Program-made: the position numbers and the translations under genes
Origin: Sphingobacteriaceae bacterium
GTDB lineage: Bacteria > Bacteroidota > Bacteroidia > B-17B0 > Aurantibacillaceae
NCBI GenBank assembly: GCA_016705695.1
Contig: JADJLA010000001.1
Coordinates: 434,001 to 498,000, forward strand
DNA length: 64,000 nucleotides
Direction: 5' to 3'
Part shown: positions 34,479 to 45,463 of the stretch, piece after piece
How positions within the stretch are numbered: the stretch's first letter is position 1
Layout: each line of letters begins with the position of its first letter
The notes under the pieces: model-generated
What the model was told of the DNA's origin: nothing
The model's input: the letters and a program-made list of their open reading frames with translations, nothing else
Database searches by the model: none

Positions 34479-35499
34479 TGGTTAGTTCTAATGTTCTGAT
34501 ACGATCATTCAACTTTTGTAAGCTGCGGAATAAAACATAACTCCTGCGATAATCGCCAATAGCAAATGCCGGGGATCCTTGTACAATTTCTCCTTCTTTT
34601 TCGATGGTTGATCCCACGCCGCTTTGTCCTGCAATTTTTACACCATCAGCAATTGTAATGTGTCCTATAACACCTGCTTGTCCGCCCATCATCACATTTT
34701 TTCCAATTTTTGCAGAGCCCGCCACAAATGCACCACCGGCTAAAACAGTGTTCTCACCAATTTCTACATTGTGTGCAATTTGAATTAAATTATCAAGCTT
34801 TGCGCCTTTGCGAATAATGGTTGATCCCATCGTAGCGCGATCAATAGATGTATTAGATCCTATCTCCACATGATCTTCAATGATCACATTTCCTATTTGC
34901 GGAACTTTTTTATAATTATTTTCTGAATTTGGAGCAAAACCAAAACCATCACTTCCAATTACAGTACTGGCATGTATGGTGCAGTGATTTCCTATCACAC
35001 AATCGTGGTATATTTTTACGCCCGAAAAGAATGTGCAATTATCACCAATGGTTGTCCCATCTCCAACAAACACGTGAGGATAAATTTTTACGTTATTCCC
35101 GATCTTTACATTCTCGCCAATGTATGCAAATGCGCCCACATAACAATCGCTTCCCATTTTTACACTTGCCGAAATAAAACTTGGTTGCTCAATGCCTTTT
35201 TTGTTTTGCTTGATCTCGTAATACATCTCCAACAATTTTGCAAAACTGCCGTAAGCATCTTCTACACGAATTAAAGTGCAAGTAGGTTTTACGGGTTTAT
35301 CTAATTCAAAATTAGTATTGATAATAATCACCGATGCATCGGTGGTATAAGCAAAGTTTTTATAAAGCTTATTAGATAAAAAACATAAACTGCCGGCTTT
35401 GCCCTCTTCAATTTTTGCCAACGACGAAACTTTAACGTCGCCATTTCCTTCTACTTTGCCATTTAATAATCCGGCTATTTGATTTGCTGTAAATTCCAT
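34465..35499 (-). CDS. lpxD: UDP-3-O-(3-hydroxyacyl)glucosamine N-acyltransferase LpxD
   Basis: LpxD adds the second acyl chain in lipid A synthesis, taking 3-hydroxyacyl-ACP to UDP-3-O-acyl-glucosamine. The 344-residue length is usual. An N-terminal uridine-binding domain (about 1-100) is followed by a left-handed beta helix of hexapeptide repeats (about 110-290: VKIGNNVKIYPHVFVGDGTT and similar). The catalytic His lies in QIAHNVEIG (about 240). A C-terminal helix (FRSLQKLNDRIRTLEL) follows. It is the first gene of a two-gene operon with the acyltransferase. A second lpxD copy could exist elsewhere, as is common in this phylum. Confidence 0.95.
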   Translation of the reverse strand: MEFTANQIAGLLNGKVEGNGDVKVSSLAKIEEGKAGSLCFLSNKLYKNFAYTTDASVIIINTNFELDKPVKPTCTLIRVEDAYGSFAKLLEMYYEIKQNKKGIEQPSFISASVKMGSDCYVGAFAYIGENVKIGNNVKIYPHVFVGDGTTIGDNCTFFSGVKIYHDCVIGNHCTIHASTVIGSDGFGFAPNSENNYKKVPQIGNVIIEDHVEIGSNTSIDRATMGSTIIRKGAKLDNLIQIAHNVEIGENTVLAGGAFVAGSAKIGKNVMMGGQAGVIGHITIADGVKIAGQSGVGSTIEKEGEIVQGSPAFAIGDYRRSYVLFRSLQKLNDRIRTLELTIAKK

Positions 35500-35554
35500 T
35501 TTCTTGCAGAATGTAAAAATACATTTTATATACTTTTACGCAAGAGTCTATGGC

Positions 35555-38500
35555 TTATTTATTTAACAGCACTTTTATAGCTTCTTTTATCTGTTGGTCC
35601 TCGCCTTTTATCATTGGGCTGTATTCGTTCATTACCTTGTTATCAGGCTCCAACTGGTTGTTCTCGTAGTATTTACCATCCATAGTAACTACGCCCACCT
35701 GTGGTATTCCAAATACTAAAGAAGGATCTTGCATGGTTTCCCACCAAACCGCTGTTCCTGTTCCCGGTACTGGCATGCCGATCAATTTACCAATTCCTAA
35801 AGTTTTATATACAACTGGGAACATATGTGCATCGGAGTAATTTCCTTCTCCCATCAATACACAAGACGTTTTTATCCATTTATTAGCAGGTTCTACACCA
35901 ACTTTTCTTTCACGTGGAATAAAATTAATGTATTGTTTGCCCGATAAAAATGTTGCAAGATCATCATGCAACCAACCCCCGCCGTTAAATCGTGTATCAA
36001 CAATAAGCGCTTTTTTATTTACATATTTTCCCATTACTTGGTCATAGAACTCGCGATAACTTTCGTCGTCCATTCCTTTCACGTGCATATAGCCAATTTG
36101 ACCGTTAGATAATTTATCCGTCATTTCTTGCATCCGTTTGATCCAACGCAAGTAAAGTAAATTAGAAACCTGTCCATTTGAAAAAGGTTTAACAGTTTCC
36201 TCCCAGCGTTTTTTTGTGGTTTCGTCGTAAAGTGATAACAAAGTTGTTTTTCCAGCTAAGCGATTCAATAATTTATAGTGATTTGTTTCGGGTGTAAGTT
36301 CAACGCCATTTATTTTTCAATTATAGTTCCGGCTTTGATCTCAGTGCCATTAAGTACCAAAGGACCTTTTGCAATAACCTCTACTATTTTCAGTCCTGTA
36401 CCTTTAAATGATTGATCAAAGAATGCGCCAAGATTTGCAGTTTCATCACCGCGCTTACCATTACCACGATAGCCTGCACCTGTGTGCGAAGCGTTTAATT
36501 CACCTAATAATTCACTCAGCATTTCAGCATAATCGCGATTGTTGTTAATGTAAGGCAAAAATGTTTGATAGTTTTGTTTGTAATAATTCCAATCGGTTTT
36601 TTGAAGATCGGTAACATAAAACTTCTTTACCACTTGGCGCCATACGTGTTCGTACATTTCTGCACGTTCGGCAGCTAAATTCATATTCATTTCGGCGTTA
36701 AATGAAATTTCTTTTTTCTCAGATTTTTCAATATTTACCTTGGTAAGTTTTCCGCCTGCAACAAAGAAAATATTTTTGGCGTCTTTATCAAACATCATTT
36801 CACCAACATCACCTGCATCCAGTTTTACAAACAATTTAGTTTCATTCTCTTTGAATTTAGTTTGCCAAAGATCAAATCCCCCTTCAAATTTTGTGATGTA
36901 AAATAATTTTTCTCCGTCAGGGCTTAATAATGCATCAGCCAATAAAGATGAATGAATAGTTAAGCGTGACTTTCTATCTTCCAATCCATCCATTTCAATT
37001 TTAACTGGTTTTGAAGTAACTTTTTTAGTGGTGTCTGATTTAGTTTTGTCCTTTTCTTTATCTTCTTTTTCTTTAAGTAATGTGTACTCTTCCTTTTTCA
37101 TTACAAAACGTTCGTAACCAGATCTTGTGAAGAACAAGGCATAAATGTCAGATTGATTTCCATGACTCGCAATATTTTTCATTCCATGACGGCTCGAATT
37201 CCATATCATCGCTTTTCCATTCATTGCCCATTTAGCGCCGCCAGCATCAAAGCCTGATTGTGTAAGATCGATGATAGGATTTTTTCCTTCTGCATCAGCT
37301 AACCCAACCTCCTGGCGCCAGTTGCCGTCTTGTAAAAAATGAACAAGTAAATACTTACTATCAGGCGACCAATCAAATGATTGATCACCATCGGAATAAG
37401 AGTAATTTTTTTCAGCAGGTAAAATTGTTCTTATTTTTTTTGTTTTTAAGGTGAGAACTTTCACTGCTGTGCGATCTTCCAAATATGCTACTTCGTTTCC
37501 GTCGGGAGAGAATTTTGGTTGAAAAGCTTCCGTAGTGCCAACAACAAGCGGTTCTTCTTTTAAGATGGTAGAATTAAAGAAGAAATTTTCTTCTTTTCGA
37601 ACAAGATCTGTTTTATAAATTCCCCAAATATTATTTCTTTCGGAAGCATAAATAATACTTTTTCCATCAGGACTAAAACTTGCACTGCGTTCTTGTCCGG
37701 GTGTATTTGTTATGCGCTTTGTTGTGCCGCCTTCAATAGAAGTTACAAATACTTCGCCTCTTGTAACAAATACTACTTCTTTTCCATTTGAAGAAACGTT
37801 CATTTCTGTTGCGCCAGTGGTGAAGTTCTCGATCTTCTCTGTAGGATAACGTTCGTCTGTTGAAATGCTAATACTAACTTTTTTAGCATCGGCACTTTCT
37901 GTTTGTGTATAGATCTCGCCGTTATAACCATAACATAAAACGCTGGTAGAAGCCATTGTAAGAAAACGCACGGGGTTTTTACTGAATTTGGTAACCTGAG
38001 TTTGTTTTGTTGGATCTGCTACATCCATTTTCCAAATATTGAACGAACCACTTTTTTCGCTTAAGAAAAAAATGTTTTTTTCATCTGAACTGAATACAGG
38101 ATTTCTATCTTCTCCCTCAAACGTTGTGAGCTGAGTAAATTTTTCATCCTTTTTAGTGTACATCCAAATATCGCGAGTTACCGATGACGTGTGGTGCTTA
38201 CGCCAGTCATTTTCATAACCTTTGCGATCATGAAAGATCATTTTATCCCCGTTCTTATTTATACGTGCATCATCTGCGCAAATAGAAAGCACTTGTGTTT
38301 CGCGGCCACCGGTAACGGGAACACTATATAATTCCGGTAAACGACCTGAAGGAAACTGTATGAATTTTGCATCATCAGTACGAATAGAAAGGAAAACAAC
38401 ATTCTTTCCGTCTTCTGTAAAGTAACTTGGAACATCATCAGTTGAATAATAGGTTAAGCGTTTGGCTTCTCCACCTTCGGCAGAGATCAAATAAATATCA

Positions 38501-38778
38501 AAACCACCATTACGGTCAGATGCAAATGCGATCCATTTTCCATCGGGCGACCAAATTGGCATAAAATCGTAGGCATCACTTACCGTAAGGGGCGAAGCAT
38601 TTCCTCCTGCAGCATCTACTTTGTAAATATCACCTTTATAACAAAACACAATGTTCTTTCCATCGGGTGAAATACTTGGGTAACGCAACCAAAGCGGCGT
38701 ATTTTTTTCGGAACTGAAGGAAAAACACAATAGGGCCAAAACATAAATTGGCGAAAGGAGGATTTTTTTCATATGCAT
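35555..38778 (-). pseudogene. Tricorn-like S41 peptidase, frameshifted
   Basis: Two adjacent minus-strand frames are one gene. The upstream part (38778-36310, 822 residues) has a signal peptide, PD40/WD40-type propeller repeats (SPDGKNIVFCYKGDIYKVD and similar) and a helical and PDZ-like region ending GTIIEK. The downstream part (36268-35555) supplies the S41 catalytic domain, with the nucleophile region GNYSDAHMFP. Reading through with one extra A in the run after GAA at about 36315 joins IIEK to INGVELTP...NRLAGK in a single frame. The complete protein would be about 1,075 residues, a normal tricorn-homologue length. The lesion is a one-base loss in a poly-A run, so it could be real or a sequencing error. 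Confidence 0.85.
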
Positions 38779-38894
38779 GATATTAGCAGAACAAATATAG
38801 AAACTTAGGCTGTTTTAACAACAAAAAGATCATCTAAAATGATGATTGGTGAATATTCGTGGTTTTTGGCCACAAAGACATAAAGTTTGTTTGT

Positions 38895-38971
38895 GCCACG
38901 GAGACGCGAAGGCACGGAGAAAGAGAAAGACTTAGCTATGCGTTACAATATAAACTCCGTGTCTCCGTGGC
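38895..38971 (+). repeat. CACGGAG palindromic repeat, copy 7
   Basis: Ends are GCCACGGAGACGCGAAGGCA then CGGAG and AACTCCGTGTCTCCGTGGC. The core GACTTAGCTATGCG is degenerate but in plus orientation. It lies in the divergent gap between the tricorn-like and M1 peptidase genes, where it could affect both promoters. It is the last copy in the window. Confidence 0.85.
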
Positions 38972-39027
38972 TAAAATTGTTCTAAAGCGAAGGGTAAAAA
39001 TCCTATATTTAGCATTCAATAAATTTA

Positions 39028-41306
39028 ATGATGAGAGTATTTTTAATTTTTGCTTTAGGTTTAATAAGTCTTTTTGCAAGTTCGCAAATGAAGAACAAGA
39101 CCTTTCAATACGACGCAGGTGCAACACCGCGTGATCACAGTTTGGATTTTGAACGCATGCGTTTGTATGTAGAGTTTGTTCCGGAAGAAGGTTAGATGGG
39201 ATCACTTTTTTTCCATTAAAGCCCTTGAGTTGGAATAGTAAGGATAGTTTAGCAATTACTTACGAGGCTCATCCAAGGCGCGGTATTTATTTTATTGGCT
39301 GGAACGATAAAAATAATTTAAGCCGTAAACAAATTTGGACGCAAGGGCAAGGGATCGATAACCGTCATTGGTTTCCGTGTTACGATACACCCAATGACAA
39401 ATTACTTACCGAAGTTTATGTAAAATTTAATAAGGATTATAAGGTTTTATCTAACGGAGTTAAAGCAGCTGAGAAAGAACAAAAGGACGGAACAAAGATC
39501 TGGCATTATAAAATGAGTCATCCGCATCCAACGTATTTGGTAATGTTAGGTATAGGAAAGTATGATGTCAAAGAAACTAAAGCAAAAAGTGGAGTGCCTT
39601 TGCGTCAGTGGTATTATCCGGAATGGAAAGATCGTTACGACTGGTGTTATAAATACAACGAAAGAATATTTGATTTTTTAGAAGCCGAGATTGCCGTGCC
39701 TTACGGTTGGGAATCGTATTCGCAAATTCCGGTACAGGATTTTATGTTTGGCGCTATGGAAAACACATCGGCAACTTTGTTTGGCGATTTTTTTGAAGTA
39801 GATGCGCGTGGTTATAATGATAGGAATTATGTTTCGGTAAATGCTCACGAATTAGCGCATCAATGGTTTGGTGATCTGGTAACTGCTAGAAGCGGAAACG
39901 GAACATGGTTGCAAGAAAGTTTTGCAACGCATTATAATATTTTAGCCGAGGGCGAATGTTTTGGTGCCGATCATTTTGATTGGGCAAGGCGTTATGCGCA
40001 AAATGCAGCCGTAAATACAGGTGATAAAAAGTCAATTTCACATTCGGAAACGCCAACATCTAATATTTATCAAAAAGGATCGCAGGTATTGCAAATGCTA
40101 AGATATGTGGCAGGCAACGAAGGATTCAGAAAAAGCATCAAGCGTTATTTGCTTGCTCATAAATATGCCAATGTGGATTCGGATGATCTTTTGAATGCAT
40201 TTCAGGATGAATTAGGAATGCCATTGGATTGGTTTTGGGAAGAGTGGGTATTTAAAGGCGGAGAGCCTGTATATAGTGTAAGTTATGAAGATCAAACATT
40301 AGCAGGAAAACGTTTTACACAATTTGTAGTATCGCAAACACATATTGTAAATGATCTTACGGGATTATTTAAAATGCCATTTGTATTTGAAGTACATTAT
40401 ACGGATGGAAGTATGGATAGTAAAACGGAGTGGATAGAAAAGGAAAGTCATGTTGTAAAAGTGACAAATACCTCAGGTAAAAATATTGATTACGTTTTGT
40501 TTGATCCAAACAGTGAAATAATTAAAACGGTAGTATTCAATAAGCCATTTGAAATGTTGAAAGCGCAAAGTATCAAAGCACCAAAATTATTGGATAGATA
40601 TGATGCTGTGTTTGCTATGAGAAATTTTCCGGCAGAACAAAAAAGAGCAGCGCTAATAGAAGCATTCCAAAAAAACACCTTTCATGGTATTCGCAGTGAA
40701 ATTGTGATGCAATTATTAAATGACAAGAACGATCAAAGCGTACAACTGATAAAACAAGCTTTGCATGATAAAGATGTGCAAGTAAGAAAAAGTGTGATCG
40801 TAAATGTTGGGAACATTGAGCCATCATTACTCAGTGATTATGAAACCTTGCTTTTAGATTCATCCTACATCACTATTATGACAGGATTGGAGAAATTATG
40901 TTTTCAGTTTCCTCAAAATGCACAAAAATATTTAGATAAAACAAAGGATCTGGAAGGAACCAGTGGTAGAAATGTGCGTGTGAAGTGGTTGGAAATAGCT
41001 TATACAACTTCAAATGATAAGAAGCATATTGACCAATTAGTGAAGTACGCTTCAAACTCTTATGAATTTCTTACGCGAGGGAATGCTATGATGAGTTTGC
41101 GAAAGTTGAACTACTTTGATGAAGAAGCTTTATCAAATTGTTTGAACGCCGTTGTAAGTTCAAACGGAAGATTGGCCGCACCCGCTGCCGAAACCATTAA
41201 GTACTTTTTTGCGCAGCCTAAGTTCAAAAAAATGATCGTGGATGGACTTGCTAATAAGCAAATGAAGGATTGGGAGAGGGAGATCGTGATGAAGGTGTTG
41301 CAGTAG
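39028..41306 (+). pseudogene. M1 family aminopeptidase, N-terminal domain damaged
   Basis: The large frame (from 39225, where only a TTG is available as start) encodes an M1 zinc aminopeptidase. It has FGAMENTS for N-terminal recognition, HELAHQWFGDLV with the distal Glu in WLQESFA for zinc, and a C-terminal HEAT-like region. Its true N-terminus lies upstream in another frame. ATG at 39028 encodes a signal peptide (MMRVFLIFALGLISLFASSQ), then FQYDAGATPRDHSLDFERMR and YVEFVPEEG, and stops at 39195. Between PEEG and LDGITFFPL the family normally has about 45 more residues, so roughly 130 bp appear deleted, with a frame change. The product is probably inactive or unsecreted unless the assembly is wrong. 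Confidence 0.8.
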
Positions 41307-41311
41307 AAATT

Positions 41312-42406
41312 CTATTTAATATAATTGAATTTCTTTAAAAAGGGGATGAGCTGTTGGGAATAGGAAGTGCTATTATTACTTACTATAACAATGTTAAGTT
41401 CACTTGAGGGAACAAACATTACTTCCGTTCTGTAACCACCAATTTTTCCTTCGTATGAAATACTTGAGCTTTCGGTTTCTGGTATTTGACCAATGAACCA
41501 GCAATACGAATGAGGAGGGCGATGAGGCGAATACCAATTAAAGGGCACAAGTAATTCTTGTGATAGTTTTACATTATCACATTTTAAAAATAAACAGTAT
41601 TGTAAGGCGTAAAGATATTTTCTTAGATCAACCACATTACTCCAAACTCCGCCGTTAACTGCAGTATACATTTTTGGAACCTCTCCTTGATCATGTTCAG
41701 AATACACACCGTTTATTTTTCTGTATCCGTGCGATCCGCTTACTTGTTCGTCTGGTTTGCCCGAAAATTTCGTGAACGTCATCCCTGCAGGCGCACAGAT
41801 CTTTTGCTGAACGAATTCTTGCCACGATACCCCGCTTACTTTTTCTAAAATAATTACCAGCGCGCTAAATGCTTGGTCGGAATATAAAAAATTGTTTCCG
41901 GGTTCAAATGCAAGTGTGTTGGAGTACTTTACTAGGTCAAAGTTCTCTCCGTCTTTTATATTTAAAAAATGCACACTATCCATTTTTTGCAATGGAAGAT
42001 CTTTGAGTCCGGAAGTGTGCGTTAACAAATGTCTGATCTTTATTTTTTTAGCGAAGTCCTTATTTTTGAAGTCGGGAATAAATTTTAAAATACTATCCTC
42101 TAAATTTAATTTCCCTTCTTGCTGCAAAATTAAAATGCCATAAGCAATGAATGTTTTTGAAAGTCCGCCAAGGTTCACGAGCGTGTAATCGTCAAATTGT
42201 TTTTTGGTTTCAATATCGGCAATTCCAAATTGTTTATAATACAGTATTTGATTACCCATCTGAACGTAAATATATCCGCCCGGATCGTTTTGATTGATGG
42301 ATGAAAAGACCGAATCGAGTTTTACCTTTAAGGGATCTGTATAAAATTGGGAGTAGGATGTGCCAAAAAACAGAATGCACAGTAAGTTATAGAGGCCTTT
42401 TTTCAT
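41312..42406 (-). CDS. Serine hydrolase / beta-lactamase-like protein lacking the catalytic serine
   Basis: This 364-residue class C beta-lactamase-fold protein is exported (signal peptide MKKGLYNLLCILFFGTSYSQ). The active-site SxxK motif reads GLSK at 81-84 (NLGGLSKTF), so the nucleophile position is Gly. The second motif is YSD (LYSDQAFSAL, about 175-177) in place of Y-S/A-N. The third region is GKIGGYRTE, where family members have HxG or KTG. The fold is otherwise complete (HTSGLKDLP, GEPGxxxxYS-like stretch). It may be a non-catalytic relative that binds peptides or glycans. It converges with the M1 gene, 5 bp apart. Confidence 0.82.
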   Translation of the reverse strand: MKKGLYNLLCILFFGTSYSQFYTDPLKVKLDSVFSSINQNDPGGYIYVQMGNQILYYKQFGIADIETKKQFDDYTLVNLGGLSKTFIAYGILILQQEGKLNLEDSILKFIPDFKNKDFAKKIKIRHLLTHTSGLKDLPLQKMDSVHFLNIKDGENFDLVKYSNTLAFEPGNNFLYSDQAFSALVIILEKVSGVSWQEFVQQKICAPAGMTFTKFSGKPDEQVSGSHGYRKINGVYSEHDQGEVPKMYTAVNGGVWSNVVDLRKYLYALQYCLFLKCDNVKLSQELLVPFNWYSPHRPPHSYCWFIGQIPETESSSISYEGKIGGYRTEVMFVPSSELNIVIVSNNSTSYSQQLIPFLKKFNYIK

Positions 42407-42479
42407 TTGACTTTAAAGATATTGAAATTATTGTTGCAATAGATGAGCTTAATGGGATCACTTATTGAATGACGGCTAT

Positions 42480-42941
42480 TTACTTGCCAGATGTTTTTTT
42501 CTGCCAGTAATCGGTTATTTTTTCGATCTGAGGCTTGTCAAAATACAATTTATGATCGCCATTCTTCTTGTTTTCATATATCACAAATCCTTCGCCTTTT
42601 TCTTCTCCAAGAAAATATAGATTTACTTCCTCCCCATCTTTAAGCATGGTTTTAGGACCTGCAAATGTAACTACATGAAAGTTGATCTGGCAAAGCGCCC
42701 AATGGGCTATTATATTTTTATCTGGATCGCTAAGGGCTTCAATTAGTTTTACATTGGCAGATCTACCAATGCGCAATAATTTTTTAGCGGCCTTGTTTTC
42801 TACTTTAAAAGTGGCTTTGTGATCATGGTCTATAATAAAGTCTTTATTGCTTAAAGTTTTAATGCATTGATCTATTTTTTTGGATTGCGCTTGTACAACG
42901 TATGTACTTAAAAGCAGCAAAATTGTAATTATCTTTTTCAT
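42480..42941 (-). CDS. Hypothetical secreted protein with HEAT-like helices
   Basis: I choose the Met at 42941 because it begins a clean signal peptide (MKKIITILLLLSTYVVQAQ). The frame is open ten codons further upstream. The ~134-residue mature chain has a HEAT-like helix pair (RSANVKLIEALSDPDKNIIAHWAL, two thirds visible as SANVKLIEALSDPDKNI), then a beta-rich end with YFLGEEKGEGFVIYE. No named family is recognised. Confidence 0.6.
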   Translation of the reverse strand: MKKIITILLLLSTYVVQAQSKKIDQCIKTLSNKDFIIDHDHKATFKVENKAAKKLLRIGRSANVKLIEALSDPDKNIIAHWALCQINFHVVTFAGPKTMLKDGEEVNLYFLGEEKGEGFVIYENKKNGDHKLYFDKPQIEKITDYWQKKTSGK

Positions 42942-43114
42942 CTCTCTTTCAATTATCAAAAAGCTAACCAAAAAATACGTTTTGGCTATTTTTATATATT
43001 ATACGAATTCTGCCTACCAAGGTTACCTTATAAATACTTAAATATCAATGCTTTAAATTGTGTTAAAAGATGTTCTTTCGCCTCGAAGAAAAGCTGTAAA
43101 TTAGTAAGTAACGC

Positions 43115-45253
43115 ATGAAAAAATTAGTTCTTCTTTCTATCATCGTCTTGAGTTTGCTAAAGGCTCAAACGCCTTACTTAGATTCATTAAAGAATATCTA
43201 TCGTACGTCAAAGCACGACACGTTAAAAGGAAATGCGCTTCTTTCGTTGATCGCAAATGAGTTTGATGATAAGATCTGGCCTGGCTATAATAAAGAACTT
43301 GAAAAGATCGCGCTTCGAAATCTTACGCCTGGCTCAGAACCAAAGAACAGATTAGATTATGTTTACACGCTTTATTTGGCAAACGTTCATTCTAATTATG
43401 GTTTTTACGAGTATTACATTAATACCAACTCTGAAAAAGCGATGCAATGTTTTGATAAGTCGTTAGAATATAATAAGCTTATTAAAAATGAGGTTGGAGA
43501 GGCTGACATTTACAATTACATGAGTGTGGTCTTAAAGAATCAGGGCGACCTTAAAAAGTCGATGGAGTATAATTTCAAAGCGCTTGGTATTAAGGAAAAG
43601 TTGAATGATAAGCAGGGTATTGCGGCGGCGTGTGTAAATTTAGGAAAGATCTACTTTGAACAAAAGAATTTTAAGAAGGCAGAAGAAATGTACCGAAGGA
43701 GTTCGAGTTTGTACAAGGATGTGAAGAATGCCGATGGACATGCTAATACACTAAATAGCTTGGCACATTTATATTGTCAGATGGAAAAGTACGACAGTGC
43801 TTTGATCAATTACAAACAAGCTTACTTTATAGTTGAGAAGATAGGCGATAAGTATGCCATGAGCGGCGTGATGGTGAATATAGGTGAATTTTATTATCAA
43901 TATGGTGATCCGGATTGCGATTCTTCTAAGCAAGATTGTAAGCCAACCAATTTAGCAAAGGCAAAAGAGTGTTTTGAAAGATCGCTAGCCATAGCCGAAG
44001 AGTATAAAAATGTTCAGGGCATTTGTGCCGCGAAGAATCACTTAGCAAGGCTAGCTTACAGATCGGGAAATTATAAGGAAGGGAAGATCTTGTCGCTAGA
44101 TGCGCTTGAGTTGGCCCAGAAACTAAAATTTCCAGCGTACATAGGAAATTCTTCGGAGCTACTATATCTTATTGAACGAAAGGAAGGTAATTTTGAGAAA
44201 AGTTTAGAGTATTATCAGCAATATATTGTGATGCGTGATAGTGTGAGAAATACTGAGCATACCAAAGAATTGCTAAAGAAGGAATTGGAATATGATTATT
44301 TAAAAAAGAAGGAGATTGACAAAGCCAACAACGATAAGGAGTTGGCAATTTCGGAAGAGCGAGAGAATAAACAAAAATTGGTAAGTATTTTTGTTGGAAT
44401 TGGATTGGTGCTAGTTTTGGTATTTGCTGTGATCATTTTTAATCGTTTGCGCCTAACAAATAAGCAAAAGAAGATCATTGAAGAGAAGAATTATGTGATC
44501 GAAGAGAAGCAAAAGGAAATATTAGATTCTATTCATTACGCAAAAAGGATCCAGGAAACCATTTTGGCACATAGGGATTTTATTAACGATAGTTTGCCTT
44601 CTAACTTTATTTATTACAAACCAAAGGACATTGTAAGTGGAGATTTTTATTGGGCCACAAAAAAAGGAGACAAATTTTATTTGGCAGTTTGTGATAGCAC
44701 GGGCCATGGTGTTCCGGGGGCATTTATGAGTTTATTGAACATTGGTTTTTTGAATGAAGCGATCACCGAAAAAAATATACTTGAGCCAAATGAGATATTT
44801 AATTACGTGCGAGAGAGATTAGTAAATAGTATTAGTCGCGAAGGCCAGAAAGATGGATTTGATGGCGCTTTGTTGTGCATTGATACAAAAAACAAAAAGA
44901 TAACATATACTGCTGCCAATGTAAATCCGGTGATCATTTCAGGTGCAGGTGTCACTGAATTGCCTTCCAATCGAATGCCTGTTGGTAAAGGCGAGATCAA
45001 TAAACCTTTCGAGCTTCATTCAGTTGAGCTCAAGCAAGGCGAAACGCTTTATGTATATACAGATGGATTTGCCGATCAATTTGGAGGGCCAAAAGGAAAG
45101 AAATTCAAATACAAACAGCTTAATGAATTGTTAACACGCATATCAAAGGAACAAATGAAAGAACAGTTAGACACTTTAAATTTAGAATTTGAACAATGGC
45201 GTGGAGAACTAGAACAAGTCGATGACGTTTGCATCATAGGCCTTAGCCTATGA
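43115..45253 (+). CDS. TPR-SpoIIE (PP2C-type) serine phosphatase, membrane-anchored
   Basis: This 712-residue protein has a signal peptide (MKKLVLLSIIVLSLLKAQ), TPR repeats (about 90-400) and one membrane helix (about 425-446). A coiled-coil linker follows (about 450-490, with EEKNYVIEEKQKEIL), then a C-terminal SpoIIE phosphatase domain (about 500-712). PP2C metal motifs are intact: IVSGDFYW, DSTGHGVPGAF near 527, and YTDGFADQFGG. Periplasmic TPRs and a cytosolic phosphatase fit a sensor that dephosphorylates a partner-switch protein. The last residues, DDVCIIGLSL, come from the first of three 77-bp repeats. The native end, DDVCVIGIRM, is still readable after the repeats at 45451-45486. Confidence 0.9.
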   Translation: MKKLVLLSIIVLSLLKAQTPYLDSLKNIYRTSKHDTLKGNALLSLIANEFDDKIWPGYNKELEKIALRNLTPGSEPKNRLDYVYTLYLANVHSNYGFYEYYINTNSEKAMQCFDKSLEYNKLIKNEVGEADIYNYMSVVLKNQGDLKKSMEYNFKALGIKEKLNDKQGIAAACVNLGKIYFEQKNFKKAEEMYRRSSSLYKDVKNADGHANTLNSLAHLYCQMEKYDSALINYKQAYFIVEKIGDKYAMSGVMVNIGEFYYQYGDPDCDSSKQDCKPTNLAKAKECFERSLAIAEEYKNVQGICAAKNHLARLAYRSGNYKEGKILSLDALELAQKLKFPAYIGNSSELLYLIERKEGNFEKSLEYYQQYIVMRDSVRNTEHTKELLKKELEYDYLKKKEIDKANNDKELAISEERENKQKLVSIFVGIGLVLVLVFAVIIFNRLRLTNKQKKIIEEKNYVIEEKQKEILDSIHYAKRIQETILAHRDFINDSLPSNFIYYKPKDIVSGDFYWATKKGDKFYLAVCDSTGHGVPGAFMSLLNIGFLNEAITEKNILEPNEIFNYVRERLVNSISREGQKDGFDGALLCIDTKNKKITYTAANVNPVIISGAGVTELPSNRMPVGKGEINKPFELHSVELKQGETLYVYTDGFADQFGGPKGKKFKYKQLNELLTRISKEQMKEQLDTLNLEFEQWRGELEQVDDVCIIGLSL

Positions 45254-45463
45254 TTTGCAAAGTCACGATTGAGACAAGCTTTGCTTCGTCTCTAATCGAT
45301 GACGTTTGCATCATAGGCCTTAGCCTATGATTTGCAAAGTCACGATTGAGACAAGCTTTGCTTCGTCTCTAATCGATGACGTTTGCATCATAGGCCTTAG
45401 CCTATGATTTGCAAAGTCACGATTGAGACAAGCTTTGCTTCGTCTCTAATCGATGACGTTTGC
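45220..45463 (+). repeat. 77-bp perfect tandem triplication at the end of the SpoIIE gene
   Basis: Three identical 77-bp units start at 45220, 45297 and 45374. A fourth partial unit (CGATGACGTTTGC, 45451-45463) continues into the apparent native 3' end. Each unit carries two inverted repeats: ATCATAGGC/GCCTATGAT, and GAGAC...GTCTC flanking AAGCTTTGCTTC. It overlaps the last 34 bp of the coding region and part of the 354-bp gap before the next gene. Confidence 0.95.

Noticed and set aside
45220..45463. Possible CRISPR-like array at the SpoIIE 3' end
   Set aside because: The 77-bp units are identical throughout with no variable spacers and no cas genes; it is a simple tandem triplication.
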